Shown here one piece after another: positions 46,244 to 55,816 of a stretch of 64,000 bases of DNA. This stretch comes from Brachyspira murdochii. Lineage in GTDB: Bacteria > Spirochaetota > JAAYUW01. The DNA is taken from contig DYJT01000002.1 in the NCBI GenBank assembly GCA_020722965.1, positions 54,242 through 118,241 of the forward strand, in the 5' to 3' direction. Positions within the stretch are counted from its first letter, which is position 1. Each line of letters opens with the position of its first letter. The notes under the pieces are model-generated. The model was given only the letters and a program-made list of their open reading frames with translations. It did not search any database and was not told where the DNA came from. Position numbers and translations under genes: made by a program.

Positions 46244-47602
46244 ATGATGCTTGATGCAATTGCAAAAGGTTTTGATAGTGCATTAACTTTTATTTTTAAA
46301 AAAGGATTAATAACAGAAGGGAAGATAAATGAGGCACTAGATGAATTAAAAAGAATAATGATTGATTCCGATGTTAATTATGATGTAGTCAATGAATTCT
46401 TGAAAAATGTAAAGGATAAAGCAATTGGGCAGCAAATAGTGAAAGGTTTGTCTGCCAGAGATAAATTTATAAAGATAGTTTATGATGAACTGGTTTATTT
46501 CCTTGGCGAAGGGAAAAAAGAGCTAAAAATAAAAAGTAAAGGGAATAGAAGCATAATATTGCTTGCCGGTCTACAGGGTAGTGGTAAAACTACTACAGCG
46601 GCAAAAATTGCCAGGATGTATAAAGGTCAGAAATTCCCTTTACTAATTGCGGGCGATATTTATAGACCCGCGGCGATTGAACAGTTAAAGATATTGGGAA
46701 GCCAGATTGGGGTAGAGGTCTTCAACCTACCCAAAAAAACACCTGATAAAATCGTTAAGGAAGGTATAAACTATGCTGATTCAAAGGGTTTAGATCTTGT
46801 AATAATCGATACTGCAGGAAGGTTGCAGATAGATAAAGATCTTATGGATGAATTAAAATTAATAAGCCAGATTGCTAAGCCCGATGAAAGTTTACTCGTA
46901 GTTGATTCTATGACAGGGCAGGTAGCAGCGGATGTGGCACTTGAATTTTCTAAATATATAAAGCTTACAGGTGTAATACTCTCGAAATTTGATTCTGATA
47001 CAAAAGGTGGAGCTGCCTTATCTGTAAAACATGTCTCAAAAGTTCCTATAGTTTTTGTTACTAATGGAGAACAACTGGATAAGATTGAGTATTTCTTTCC
47101 GGATCGTATCGCTCAAAGAATTATAGGCATGGGAGACATCTTATCTTTAGTTGAAAAGGCAGAAAAAGAATTTTCTATTGCAGAAGCAGAAAAACTGGCT
47201 AAAAAGATAGAAACAAATAAGTTTGATTATAATGATATGCTTACTCAAATAGAAGGCATAGCAAAAATGGGAGGTTTCGATCAGGTTCTTTCAATGCTGC
47301 CTGGTGCAGCTAAGATAAATCAAGATAAGATAGATAAACAGATAAAAAAGTTTTTTAATTATAAGGTTATAATTCAATCAATGACCAAAAAAGAAAGAGC
47401 TAATCCTCTTTTGTTAAATAATCCTTCAAGAAAAAGAAGAATTTCTAAAGGCTCAGGAACTAAGCTGATAGATATCATCCAGCTTCAAAGAGATTTTGAT
47501 AATATGAAAAAGATGATGAGTAAGATGAAGGGTGGAAAAATAAAGCCTGAAATGCTTGGACTAGACATGGAAGCACTCAAAAATTCTGGTCTACAATTTT
47601 GA
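46244..47602 (+). CDS. ffh: Signal recognition particle GTPase Ffh
   Basis: A 452-residue SRP54 homologue that, with 4.5S/SRP RNA, targets nascent membrane proteins. The N domain is followed by the G domain with G1 GLQGSGKTTTAAKIA, GDIYRPAAIEQL, IDTAGRLQID and LSKFDSDTKGGAALS. The M domain holds SMLPGAAK, MTKKERANPLLLNNPSRKRR and SGT, then a Met-rich end. Two ATG codons are adjacent; AAGGAG is 6 bp from the second (46247), which may be the real start. The SRP RNA gene was not found in the window. Confidence 0.96.
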   Translation: MMLDAIAKGFDSALTFIFKKGLITEGKINEALDELKRIMIDSDVNYDVVNEFLKNVKDKAIGQQIVKGLSARDKFIKIVYDELVYFLGEGKKELKIKSKGNRSIILLAGLQGSGKTTTAAKIARMYKGQKFPLLIAGDIYRPAAIEQLKILGSQIGVEVFNLPKKTPDKIVKEGINYADSKGLDLVIIDTAGRLQIDKDLMDELKLISQIAKPDESLLVVDSMTGQVAADVALEFSKYIKLTGVILSKFDSDTKGGAALSVKHVSKVPIVFVTNGEQLDKIEYFFPDRIAQRIIGMGDILSLVEKAEKEFSIAEAEKLAKKIETNKFDYNDMLTQIEGIAKMGGFDQVLSMLPGAAKINQDKIDKQIKKFFNYKVIIQSMTKKERANPLLLNNPSRKRRISKGSGTKLIDIIQLQRDFDNMKKMMSKMKGGKIKPEMLGLDMEALKNSGLQF

Positions 47603-47819
47603 TTTTATTCGTTTAATTAATTTAATGTGAATAAGATGTGAAAAAAATTTATAATTGAGTTGTTAATATTTATTGTTTAAGTTTTTATATTCCCTTTAAA
47701 TCCTTTTATATACAAGCATCTTAAATATTTGATTCTATTTTTTTAACAAAAGATAGAGCAAAAGTTCTTGAAAAGTATTTGTTATTAAATTGTGAATAAT
47801 ATGTTAGAAAGGAAAGAAG

Positions 47820-48803
47820 ATGGAAAATAGTAATAAAGAATTGTTAATAGAAAAAGAAAGATTTATTCTTCAAAGAAAAATGCAGATTGCGAAAATAAGA
47901 ATGAATTATTTGAAGACTATGCGCATATTTTTCGAAAATGAGGGATTTCTTGAGGTAGAAACACCTATAAGAATAAAATCACCTGCTCCTGAATCAAATA
48001 TTGAGACATTTAAATCCGAGGATTATTATTTAATAGCATCACCAGAGCTTCAGATGAAGCTTCTTGTAATGGCAGGTTATGATAAAATCTACCAAATTAC
48101 CCATTGTTTTAGAAAAGAAAATTGCTCTTCTTTGCATCAAACAGAATTCACAATGTGTGAGTGGTACAGGATTGGAAGCTCTATTGATGATCTTATGAAA
48201 GATTGTGAAATGATAGTTAAAATGGAAATAGATCAAATTTCCAACTTTCTATCTTTTAATAAATCAAATGAGATAGATATAAAAGCATGTGAATCTTTGT
48301 TTAATAGTATTTCTTTTCCTTTTGAAAGAATCGAAGTCCAAAATATATATAAAGAGATTGCAGGGTGGGATCCAATTGAAGAATGTGACCCATTAAGATT
48401 TGATGTAGATATGGTAACCAAAATTGAACCATATTTAAAGACCAGACCAGCAGTATTCCTTGTTGGTTACCCATATTATCAGGCATCTCTGGCAAGGCTT
48501 AGAAAAGATAATAAAAAGATTGCACAGAGATTTGAGCTGTATCTTAATGGAATAGAAATTGCAAATGGATTTGATGAATTAACGGATGCTGTTGAACAGG
48601 AAAAAAGATTTATAGAAGAACTTGAAGTTAGAAGATCAAAAGGAATGAATCAATATTCAATCGATAAAAGATTCATCGAGAATTTGAAAAAAGGTATGCC
48701 GCAAACTTCTGGTATAGCCTTAGGTACAGATAGATTATTGATGGTTTTGCTAGGTTTAAATAGTATAGAAAAGGTAATTTTATTTCCTCAAGGATCGTTT
48801 TAA
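47820..48803 (+). CDS. epmA: EF-P beta-lysylation ligase EpmA (GenX/PoxA)
   Basis: A 327-residue class II lysyl-tRNA-synthetase paralogue without an anticodon-binding domain. EpmA attaches beta-lysine to a Lys of elongation factor P, easing translation of polyproline. Class II motif 2 is in HCFRKENCSSLHQTEFTMCE and motif 3 is GIALGTDRLLMVLLG. Substrate-pocket segments are SPAPESNIETF and YLIASPELQMKLL. Neither the EF-P gene nor EpmB (lysine 2,3-aminomutase) is near. Shine-Dalgarno GAAAGGA precedes the ATG. Confidence 0.93.
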   Translation: MENSNKELLIEKERFILQRKMQIAKIRMNYLKTMRIFFENEGFLEVETPIRIKSPAPESNIETFKSEDYYLIASPELQMKLLVMAGYDKIYQITHCFRKENCSSLHQTEFTMCEWYRIGSSIDDLMKDCEMIVKMEIDQISNFLSFNKSNEIDIKACESLFNSISFPFERIEVQNIYKEIAGWDPIEECDPLRFDVDMVTKIEPYLKTRPAVFLVGYPYYQASLARLRKDNKKIAQRFELYLNGIEIANGFDELTDAVEQEKRFIEELEVRRSKGMNQYSIDKRFIENLKKGMPQTSGIALGTDRLLMVLLGLNSIEKVILFPQGSF

Positions 48804-48875
48804 TCAATATAGTTAGAGTTGAATAAATTTATCGAAAATTTCAAACTCTATCTTGGTATAATCAAATAAGGTTTT

Positions 48876-49901
48876 TTACCACAAGGCTCTTTGAATTTCT
48901 GTTACACCCCATGCGTTTTCAAATTGAAATTCGGTTTTATCATCGGTATAAAGTGAACCAGAAAAGGTTCCAAGATATTGCCTAAAATATATTTTTAAAA
49001 ATCCTAAGTTTAATTTTTGAACTCTTTTTTTTATCGGTATGAATTTTAAATTTACCTTTTTATCATCACTTATTATTTCCCATCTTTTGTCAGGATTATT
49101 TTCTTCAAAATTAAAAATTATCTGATTTATTTTAAAAATCTTATGATCTATCCAGTAAGCGTTTTCTGTTGTGTATGTCTCATTTATAAAGGATGCAAAA
49201 TTACCACCTAAGGTCATCTTTAGCCTCGGATCGGCAGCAGAAAAGGCAGCCCAATTCCAGTTAGTTAATCTTTTCATGTATCCACATGACCAATCATATA
49301 GCAAGGTTGTCTTTGAAAGATCTGGGTTTATCTGTTTATCATTTAATTTTAATTTCAATGATTTTGGTTCTATCCCCGTGCATTTCTCGGTGAAAGTCCA
49401 ACAGTTCACACCATTTGGAGAGCATATTCTTAATGGGTTATTTATCTTTGTTCCATAGGCAAAGTTACCTTCAATGTAGAAATTATGAGGAAAATCTGCA
49501 AATATGTTTAAAGTAGATAATGCCTTATTCTTTTCTATAATTAATTTTTCAGATTTAGTGTTATATTCAATCTTGAAATTTTCCGCATCTATAGGATATT
49601 TTAAATTAAATTCGAATGGTACTTTTTTTTCAATTTCAAGATAATCATTTGTCTTAAAGCAATATGAAAAAAGAAAAATATCTGAAATATATGTTAATCC
49701 AACTATTCCCAATCCCAGAAGATGAGTATCTGTAATTATCATTATAAAATTGAACTTATGAAACCTGAATTTCTGAATAATCTTTGGAAGATTTTTATCA
49801 AAAATCGATTTTAATTTATAATCCTGATAATTTATCACGATATGATCATCGATTTTGCCGTATAAGACTTCATTTGTATTTGGATTTATCAGTTTTTGCA
49901 T
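48876..49901 (-). CDS. DUF2804 family protein
   Basis: A 341-residue soluble protein of the DUF2804 family, which is common in spirochaetes and some Firmicutes. Typical segments are LLYDWSCGYMKRLTNWNWAA, LGGNFASFINETYTTENAYW and a C-terminal FRQYLGTFSGSLYTDDKTEF with AWGVTE. The biochemical role is unknown; the beta-rich fold resembles lipocalin-like carotenoid hydratases (CrtC). It is a single gene, convergent with epmA. Confidence 0.85.
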   Translation of the reverse strand: MQKLINPNTNEVLYGKIDDHIVINYQDYKLKSIFDKNLPKIIQKFRFHKFNFIMIITDTHLLGLGIVGLTYISDIFLFSYCFKTNDYLEIEKKVPFEFNLKYPIDAENFKIEYNTKSEKLIIEKNKALSTLNIFADFPHNFYIEGNFAYGTKINNPLRICSPNGVNCWTFTEKCTGIEPKSLKLKLNDKQINPDLSKTTLLYDWSCGYMKRLTNWNWAAFSAADPRLKMTLGGNFASFINETYTTENAYWIDHKIFKINQIIFNFEENNPDKRWEIISDDKKVNLKFIPIKKRVQKLNLGFLKIYFRQYLGTFSGSLYTDDKTEFQFENAWGVTEIQRALW

Positions 49902-50059
49902 TTTTATTCCTTAATATATAAATTTACTATTTAATTCAAATATCGGTTTTTAATTTGATTGATTTAATATCAGCTTTTTACTTTTCTATTGACATCAATA
50001 AAAATTAAAATATTTTTTACCAAATATATCAAATATTGAATTTATTATCTGAGGTATTT

Positions 50060-52507
50060 ATGGGTAGTTACAATCATATTGAAATTGAGCAAAAGTGGCA
50101 AAATTACTGGGAAATTAATAAATGTAATGAAGTAAAAGAAGATAATACCTTTCCAAAAGAGAAAAGAATATATATTCTTGATATGTTTCCATATCCATCT
50201 GGAGAAGGTTTGCATGTTGGTCATCCCGAAGGGTATACCGCCACAGATATTCTTTCAAGATACTATAGATTAAAAGGATATAATGTATTACATCCAATGG
50301 GATTTGATTCTTTTGGATTACCCGCTGAAAATTATGCCATCAAGACAAAAATTCATCCATCAATTACGACTGAAAAAAATATCAAGACTTTTACAAGACA
50401 GATAAAATCTCTTGGTTTTTCATATGACTGGTCAAGGTCTTTTAGCACGACTAATCCCGATTATTTTAAATGGACACAATGGATATTTTTAAAACTTTTT
50501 GAAAAAGGGCTTGCTTATAAGTCCAAGGCACCAATAAATTATTGTCCATCATGTAAAACAGGTGTTGCTAATGAAGAGGTTGTGGATGGTAAATGTGAAA
50601 GATGTGGCACTCCAGTTGAAAGAAGGATGATAGATCAATGGATACTTAAAATTACGGCTTATGCCGAACGATTGCTTAAAGATCTGGATCTTGTAGATTG
50701 GCCTGAAGATATTAAAACAATGCAAAGAAATTGGATTGGTAAATCAGAAGGTGCAATAATAAGATTCGAAGTTGAAGGAATATTTAAAGAGATTGAGGTT
50801 TTTACAACCAGAGCAGATACTTTATATGGTGCGACTTATCTTGTTTTAGCTCCAGAACATCCACTTGTTAATGAAATAACAACACCGAAGCAGAAAGACA
50901 TTGTAGAATCTTATATAAAAAGCGCAATTAATAAATCTGATTTAGAAAGAACCAGTTTAAATAAAGAAAAAACAGGTGCATTCACAGGAGCATATGCAAT
51001 ACATCCTTTAAATGGCAAGAAAATACCTATCTATATATCCGACTACATCCTTATACATTATGGTACAGGGGCAATTATGGCCGTACCTGGACATGATGAA
51101 AGGGATTTCGATTTTGCAAAAAAATTTGATCTTCCTATTATTCAAGTAGTTGCACCAGAACCAGGGAAAAAATTGGAATTAAATCAAGCCTTTGTAGAAG
51201 AAGGTTTCTCGATTAATAGTGCAGAGTTTTCTAACCTTCCAACTAAGGAATGTACGAAAAAAATCATAGAAAAACTTTCTAAGATTGGAAAGGGTAAATT
51301 TGCGGTTACTTATAAACTCAGAGACTGGATTTTTTCCAGACAAAGATATTGGGGAGAACCTATACCTATTATAAACTGTCCTCAATGTGGGCATGTCCCA
51401 TTAAAAGAAGATCAATTACCTCTTTTATTACCAGAGGTGGAATCTTATGAACCATCTGGTGATGGTAGTTCTCCATTATCCAAAGTCGATTCCTGGGTAA
51501 AAGTAAAGTGCCCGATTTGCAACTCAGATGCAGAAAGAGAAACCAATACGATGCCAAACTGGGCTGGAAGTTGTTGGTATTATCTAAGATATACAGATCC
51601 TCATAATGATAAAGAATTTACCTCAATAGAAAAACAAAATTATTGGATGCCGGTGGATATTTATGTTGGAGGTAAAGAACATGCTGTTTTGCATCTATTA
51701 TATTCGAGATTTTGGCATAAATTTCTTTTTGATCTTGGACTTGTTAACTCAGCAGAACCATTTATAAAGCTAAGAAATCAGGGAATTATTCTTGGAGAAG
51801 ATAATCAAAAGATGTCAAAATCAAGAGGGAATGTTATTAATCCCGATGATATTGTCAAAGAATTTGGATCCGATACCTTTAGGATGTATGAAATGTTCAT
51901 GGGACCTTTAGAGACTTCAAAACCTTGGAATAAAAATTCAATTGGGGGCATAAGAAGATTTCTTGAAAAAGTTTATAATTTCTTTTTAAATGTTTCATTA
52001 GATGCAGATAAGATCCCAGAAGATGTAGAAAAGATTTTGCATAAGACAATAAAAAAAGTTTCAGAAGATATAGAATCTATTTCGGCCTTTAATACTGCAA
52101 TATCTGCCCTGATGATATGCTTAAACGAATTAGTGAAATTAAGTTCGATTACCAAAAAGTCAGCACAGGATTACATCATCCTGCTTTCGGTTTTTGCTCC
52201 ACATTTAGCAGAGGAATTATGGGAAAAAGTAGGTGATGGAAAACCAATATTTTTACCTATCGGAACAAGACAAGCTTTATGGCCTGACTATGACAGCTCT
52301 AAGATTATTGATAAAATTGTGACATACGCAATAATGGTAAATGGTAAAAAAAGAGCTACGATAGATATGCCAGCTAATTCTAATAAAGATAATGTTACAG
52401 TAGAAAGTTTGAAATTGGCAAATATTCAAAAATATGTTAAAAAAGAAAAAATAGTTTCAATTGTTTTTGTTCAAGACAAAATCATAAATTTTATTGTTAA
52501 AGAATAA
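50060..52507 (+). CDS. leuS: Leucyl-tRNA synthetase
   Basis: An 815-residue class I synthetase. HIGH-type motif PYPSGEGLHVGHPEGYT, KMSKS in DNQKMSKSRGNVINPDD, the zinc module CPSCKTG to CERCG and the editing domain (TTRADTLYGATYLVLAPEHP, PGHDERDFDFAKKF) are all present. The anticodon-binding and C-terminal domains complete it. The ATG at 50060 has GAGG upstream; a TTG eight codons earlier is less likely. A terminator overlaps the stop. Confidence 0.97.
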   Translation: MGSYNHIEIEQKWQNYWEINKCNEVKEDNTFPKEKRIYILDMFPYPSGEGLHVGHPEGYTATDILSRYYRLKGYNVLHPMGFDSFGLPAENYAIKTKIHPSITTEKNIKTFTRQIKSLGFSYDWSRSFSTTNPDYFKWTQWIFLKLFEKGLAYKSKAPINYCPSCKTGVANEEVVDGKCERCGTPVERRMIDQWILKITAYAERLLKDLDLVDWPEDIKTMQRNWIGKSEGAIIRFEVEGIFKEIEVFTTRADTLYGATYLVLAPEHPLVNEITTPKQKDIVESYIKSAINKSDLERTSLNKEKTGAFTGAYAIHPLNGKKIPIYISDYILIHYGTGAIMAVPGHDERDFDFAKKFDLPIIQVVAPEPGKKLELNQAFVEEGFSINSAEFSNLPTKECTKKIIEKLSKIGKGKFAVTYKLRDWIFSRQRYWGEPIPIINCPQCGHVPLKEDQLPLLLPEVESYEPSGDGSSPLSKVDSWVKVKCPICNSDAERETNTMPNWAGSCWYYLRYTDPHNDKEFTSIEKQNYWMPVDIYVGGKEHAVLHLLYSRFWHKFLFDLGLVNSAEPFIKLRNQGIILGEDNQKMSKSRGNVINPDDIVKEFGSDTFRMYEMFMGPLETSKPWNKNSIGGIRRFLEKVYNFFLNVSLDADKIPEDVEKILHKTIKKVSEDIESISAFNTAISALMICLNELVKLSSITKKSAQDYIILLSVFAPHLAEELWEKVGDGKPIFLPIGTRQALWPDYDSSKIIDKIVTYAIMVNGKKRATIDMPANSNKDNVTVESLKLANIQKYVKKEKIVSIVFVQDKIINFIVKE

Positions 52508-52536
52508 AAAAACGCCCTTTTTTTAGGGCATTTTTT
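52507..52536. terminator. Bidirectional rho-independent terminator
   Basis: AAAAAACGCCCT / AGGGCATTTTTT with one mismatch and a 6-nt T loop. It has A- and T-tracts on both sides and lies between the convergent leuS and hydrogenase genes. Confidence 0.88.
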
Positions 52537-52544
52537 ATTAAATT

Positions 52545-54314
52545 TTATTCTCTCCACTTACCACCATGTTCACCTTTATATAATGGTCTTGGAATGTAGT
52601 GGGTATGCAAGTATTTTTTGGATTTAGTTGAAAGAGGTTTTTCAAGAAATTCTTCATATAATCTTTTAATAGAAGGGTTATTATGAGATTCTCTATGAGG
52701 TAATGATTTGTCCTCATTCAAAAGGGATTTAGCCCTAATCTCTCTTTTTTTTATTGTTGAACCAAAAGGTTGACCACCTCCACCGACACATCCACCAAAA
52801 CAAGCCATGACTTCTATAAAATGGTAAGGGTTTTCTAATTTGTTTTCTTTAGCATGTTTAACCTTTTTTAATATTTTTTCTACATTGGAAAGACCTGATG
52901 CAACAGCTATTCTAACTTTTTTACCTAAAACTTCTATTTCACCTTCCTTAACACCTTTAGTCCCCCTGACAAATGGGATATCGGGGTTTGGTAGTTCATG
53001 TGCTGTTAAGAAATAATAGGCAGTTCTTAATGCGGCTTCCATGACACCACCGGATGCTCCAAATATTGTTCCAGCACCAGAGTATTCTCCCAATGGATCA
53101 TCTGCATCGCTATCCTCTAAAGAAGGTAAATCAATACCTACCTGTTTAAGCATTCGAGCTAATTCTCTTGTAGTTATTGTCGCATCAACATCTTTATAAC
53201 CAGAAGCATACATATCTTCCATTCTATCTATTTCGTATTTTTTAGCAGTACATGGCATAACGGAAACTAAAAATATCTTCTCTGGTTTTATATTCATCTT
53301 TTGTGCCCAATATGTTTTTACCATCGTTCCCAACATTTGATGAGGAGACTTTGCAGTAGAGAAATGTGGAATTAAATCTGGAAAGAATTTTTCAAGATAA
53401 TCAACCCAGGAAGGACAGCAAGAAGTTATTAAAGGAAATTCATCGGGATTATTTTTAAAAATTTCTACAAACTCACTTGCTTCTTCCATGATAGTTAAAT
53501 CTGCTCCAAAATTGGTATCAAATATATAATTAAAACCAAGTTTTCTTAATGATGTGTACATCTTTTTTACAACATTAGTTCCAGTAGGAAGGCCAAATTC
53601 TTCACCAAGAGCTACTCTAACTGCTGGGGCTTCTTGTGCAATCAATACAAGATTAGGATTGTTTAATGCCTCCCATACCAGTGAAGTATCATCTTTTTCA
53701 ACAATTGCGCCAACAGGGCATACAGAAGAGCATTGGCCACATTTTACACATTCAGATTCATCGAGTAATCTTTCCATAGTTGGTCCAACAAATGAATTAA
53801 AACCCCTAAAACTTGTTTCAAGCGCGTGAACATTTTGAACATTTTGGCATACCTGCGTACATCTGCCGCATTGTATACAGTATGAAGGTCTTAAGATGAT
53901 TGAAGAGGAGGAATCATCAATTTTTGTAATTGTTCTTGGGATAGAATCATATGATATCTTTCTTATTCCCAAACTGGCAGCAATTTTTTGCAATTCGCAA
54001 ACCCCATTTTTGGGGCATTCAAGACAATCATTAGGATGATTTGAAAGTAAAAGTTCCACTACTGTTTTTCTTGCTCTTAATAAAGAAGGTGTTTTTGTAT
54101 AGATTTCCATCCCTTCACTAACGGGGGTTGAACATGATCTAACTGTCTTTCCTCCTTTTTGTTCGACAACACATATGCCACAATTTCCAGTAGGAGGAAG
54201 ATCTTCATGATAACAAAGAGTTGGAATATTAATTCCTAATTTTTGAGCAGCCTTTAATATTGTTGTGCCATTTTCGACTGTAACATCTTTTCCATCAATC
54301 TTTAAATTAACCAT
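52545..54314 (-). CDS. hydA: [FeFe]-hydrogenase catalytic subunit (HydA/HndD type)
   Basis: A 589-residue enzyme that reduces protons or oxidises H2. Domain order: a [2Fe-2S] ferredoxin domain (CYHEDLPPTGNCGICVV), the His-Cys3 cluster domain (HPNDCLECPKNGVCELQ), two [4Fe-4S] clusters (CIQCGRCTQVCQ, CVKCGQCSSVCPVG), then the H-cluster. Its motifs are TSCCPSW (Cys300), MPCTAKKYE (Cys355) and MACFGGCVGGGGQP (Cys505, Cys509). The layout is that of the HydA subunit of NAD(H)-linked, often electron-bifurcating, hydrogenases. HydB/HydC and maturases HydEFG are not in the window. The ATG at 54314 follows GAGAG; an ATG four codons earlier is possible. A C-terminal extension ends in HYIPRPLYKGEHGGKW. 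Confidence 0.95.
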   Translation of the reverse strand: MVNLKIDGKDVTVENGTTILKAAQKLGINIPTLCYHEDLPPTGNCGICVVEQKGGKTVRSCSTPVSEGMEIYTKTPSLLRARKTVVELLLSNHPNDCLECPKNGVCELQKIAASLGIRKISYDSIPRTITKIDDSSSSIILRPSYCIQCGRCTQVCQNVQNVHALETSFRGFNSFVGPTMERLLDESECVKCGQCSSVCPVGAIVEKDDTSLVWEALNNPNLVLIAQEAPAVRVALGEEFGLPTGTNVVKKMYTSLRKLGFNYIFDTNFGADLTIMEEASEFVEIFKNNPDEFPLITSCCPSWVDYLEKFFPDLIPHFSTAKSPHQMLGTMVKTYWAQKMNIKPEKIFLVSVMPCTAKKYEIDRMEDMYASGYKDVDATITTRELARMLKQVGIDLPSLEDSDADDPLGEYSGAGTIFGASGGVMEAALRTAYYFLTAHELPNPDIPFVRGTKGVKEGEIEVLGKKVRIAVASGLSNVEKILKKVKHAKENKLENPYHFIEVMACFGGCVGGGGQPFGSTIKKREIRAKSLLNEDKSLPHRESHNNPSIKRLYEEFLEKPLSTKSKKYLHTHYIPRPLYKGEHGGKWRE

Positions 54315-54392
54315 CTTTACTCTCATTTAATACGGTTAATCTACTTATATTTATTAAATCAAAAATTACAAGAAAAAATAAACTAAAATATA

Positions 54393-54421
54393 TTGACTTT
54401 TTAAATAAAAACGATTATTTA
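54393..54421 (+). promoter_or_regulatory. Candidate promoter of tmRNA gene
   Basis: TTGACT (54393-54398) with TATTTA (54416-54421) at 17 bp. The -35 is good and the -10 poor. It would give a 5' extension of about 30 nt to be removed by RNase P. Confidence 0.35.
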
Positions 54422-54460
54422 ATAGATAGAGATATAGAGTGATTTTTGATAACACCCTAT

Positions 54461-54803
54461 GGGGGTGAATCTGGTTTCGACTGCATGGTAGGGTAACAAA
54501 TTGCATGCAGACTTTCTGGAAGTCTTAAAACTTCAGAAAAAAACGAATTGACAACAATTCACTAGCTCTTGCTGCCTAATTAAGTGCAGCAGGGAAATCT
54601 GAAAATACTCCTGGTTTCAGATATTCCCCCGATTACAGGAGTAATCTTTCTTTTTCTTGTCTGGGGAAAAGGAAGGTATTTACAGACTGGTTTATTTTAA
54701 GTTTGAAATTTTTCTTGAAATAAACGAGAAAGAAAAATTTATAAGCATGTAGATATTGGTTACTGAGCCATGTAGGACGGGAGTTCGACTCTCCCCACCT
54801 CCA
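54461..54803 (+). ncRNA. ssrA: Transfer-messenger RNA (tmRNA)
   Basis: 343 nt. The 5' end GGGGGTGAATCTGGTTTCGA and the 3' end GTTCGACTCTCCCCACCTCC plus encoded A form the tRNA-like part; GGGGGTG pairs with CACCTCC, and CCA is encoded. Pseudoknot 1 is visible (GACT/AGTC with TTTCTG/CAGAAA at about 54510-54539). The tag frame ends in Leu-Ala-Leu-Ala-Ala at 54562-54576 with TAA at 54577-54579, in the loop of TGCTGC/GCAGCA. Placing the resume codon about 11 nt after pseudoknot 1, with A at -4, gives GAC at 54550 and tag DNNSLALAA. Further pseudoknots follow to the 3' end. It rescues stalled ribosomes with SmpB. Confidence 0.95.
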
Positions 54804-55141
54804 ATTCCAAATTACAATAAATTATAAACTATAGACTAACAACTAATGTAATTATCATAGTTTATATTATAACAATCATATTAATTATATTATTCGAAAT
54901 CTATATATTTAGAAAATTATATTATTAGAAAAAGAAAGTTTATCAAATCTTACTTATATTTACAAATAATTATTTATTCTGAAGATTGTCATTTATTTTC
55001 TAATTATAAACAATTTTGTAATCAATTACTACTTAATTTTCTTTTTTGCCTATATTTTTTATTTTTTTTATATTATTTATATTTAAAGAAATACTAAAAA
55101 TTTGAATTCTTTACTATTTATAAAAAATGTAAAATAAAAAA
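54804..55141. other. Intergenic region after tmRNA
   Basis: 338 bp of AT-rich DNA with no ORF. It holds an inverted repeat, ATAAACTAT (54824-54832) / ATAGTTTAT (54857-54865), which could end tmRNA transcription but lacks a clear T-tract. Nothing else is recognised. Confidence 0.5.
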
Positions 55142-55687
55142 TTATTTTAATAGATTTTCTTTTATGTATATTAATCCAATATCTGTCAGTGAATATTCTC
55201 CTCTTGTAGCATTTTTTATAAAATTTTTATTTTCAGAAGATATATATTTAAAATATTGATTTATATTTTTAAGCTCCGATTTTCCGGTTTTCATCCAATA
55301 ATTTAGTACATCTTTTGGAGAAAAGTACTTTATTTGCTTTTCATATAGCCAATAAATGATCAATAAAATGTTATCTATTATAGTATTTGCATTTTTAGAT
55401 TTTATCCAGTTATAAAATTCTGAATCATTTTCAATCGAGTTTTGATCAATTGCTATATTTTCTTTTGATTTTTTTTCTTTTATGATAAAAGAATTGTTCT
55501 TTTTTCTTTGTAATTTCCCGGCTGTTTTGCTTAAATCAACTTTATTTACCTTTTGAATATCTTTTTCTAAATTTAGCTCTGAAAAAATTTTGTCTAGATT
55601 TCTTTCAACAAAGTCTTTATCGCCCTCAATTTCGACTTCAATTTCTTTGAATCTAATATGAATCTTATAACTATTTTCATTCTCCAT
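55142..55687 (-). CDS. Hypothetical protein with winged-helix-like C-terminus
   Basis: A 181-residue cytosolic protein that I do not recognise. The N-terminal about 40 residues (YKIHIRFKEIEVEIEGDKDF then VERNLDKIFSEL) form an alpha/beta element like short domains that precede helices in phage-type and archaeal regulators. A Lys-rich linker follows. The C-terminal half is helical and ends in NATRGEYSLTDIGLIYIKE, which looks like the wing of a winged-helix fold. It may bind nucleic acid. It stands alone between tmRNA and psuK on the opposite strand to psuK. Confidence 0.55.
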   Translation of the reverse strand: MENENSYKIHIRFKEIEVEIEGDKDFVERNLDKIFSELNLEKDIQKVNKVDLSKTAGKLQRKKNNSFIIKEKKSKENIAIDQNSIENDSEFYNWIKSKNANTIIDNILLIIYWLYEKQIKYFSPKDVLNYWMKTGKSELKNINQYFKYISSENKNFIKNATRGEYSLTDIGLIYIKENLLK

Positions 55688-55816
55688 AAAACTTCCTTGA
55701 TATTACTTACAGTATATATAAATTAAAACTATCTATTGTCAATAGCAAAATAATTTTTATTGATTATAAACAAACTTAAATTATTTTATTTCAAATATTT
55801 AAATATAGCAAAGAAA

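Noticed and set aside
48805-48860. Terminator between epmA and the DUF2804 gene
   Set aside because: An imperfect TAGAGTT/AACTCTA stem is present, but the loop is long and no T-tract follows.
54824-54865. Terminator of tmRNA
   Set aside because: There is a 9-bp AT-only stem with a 24-nt loop but no following T-tract, so it is only noted as an inverted repeat.
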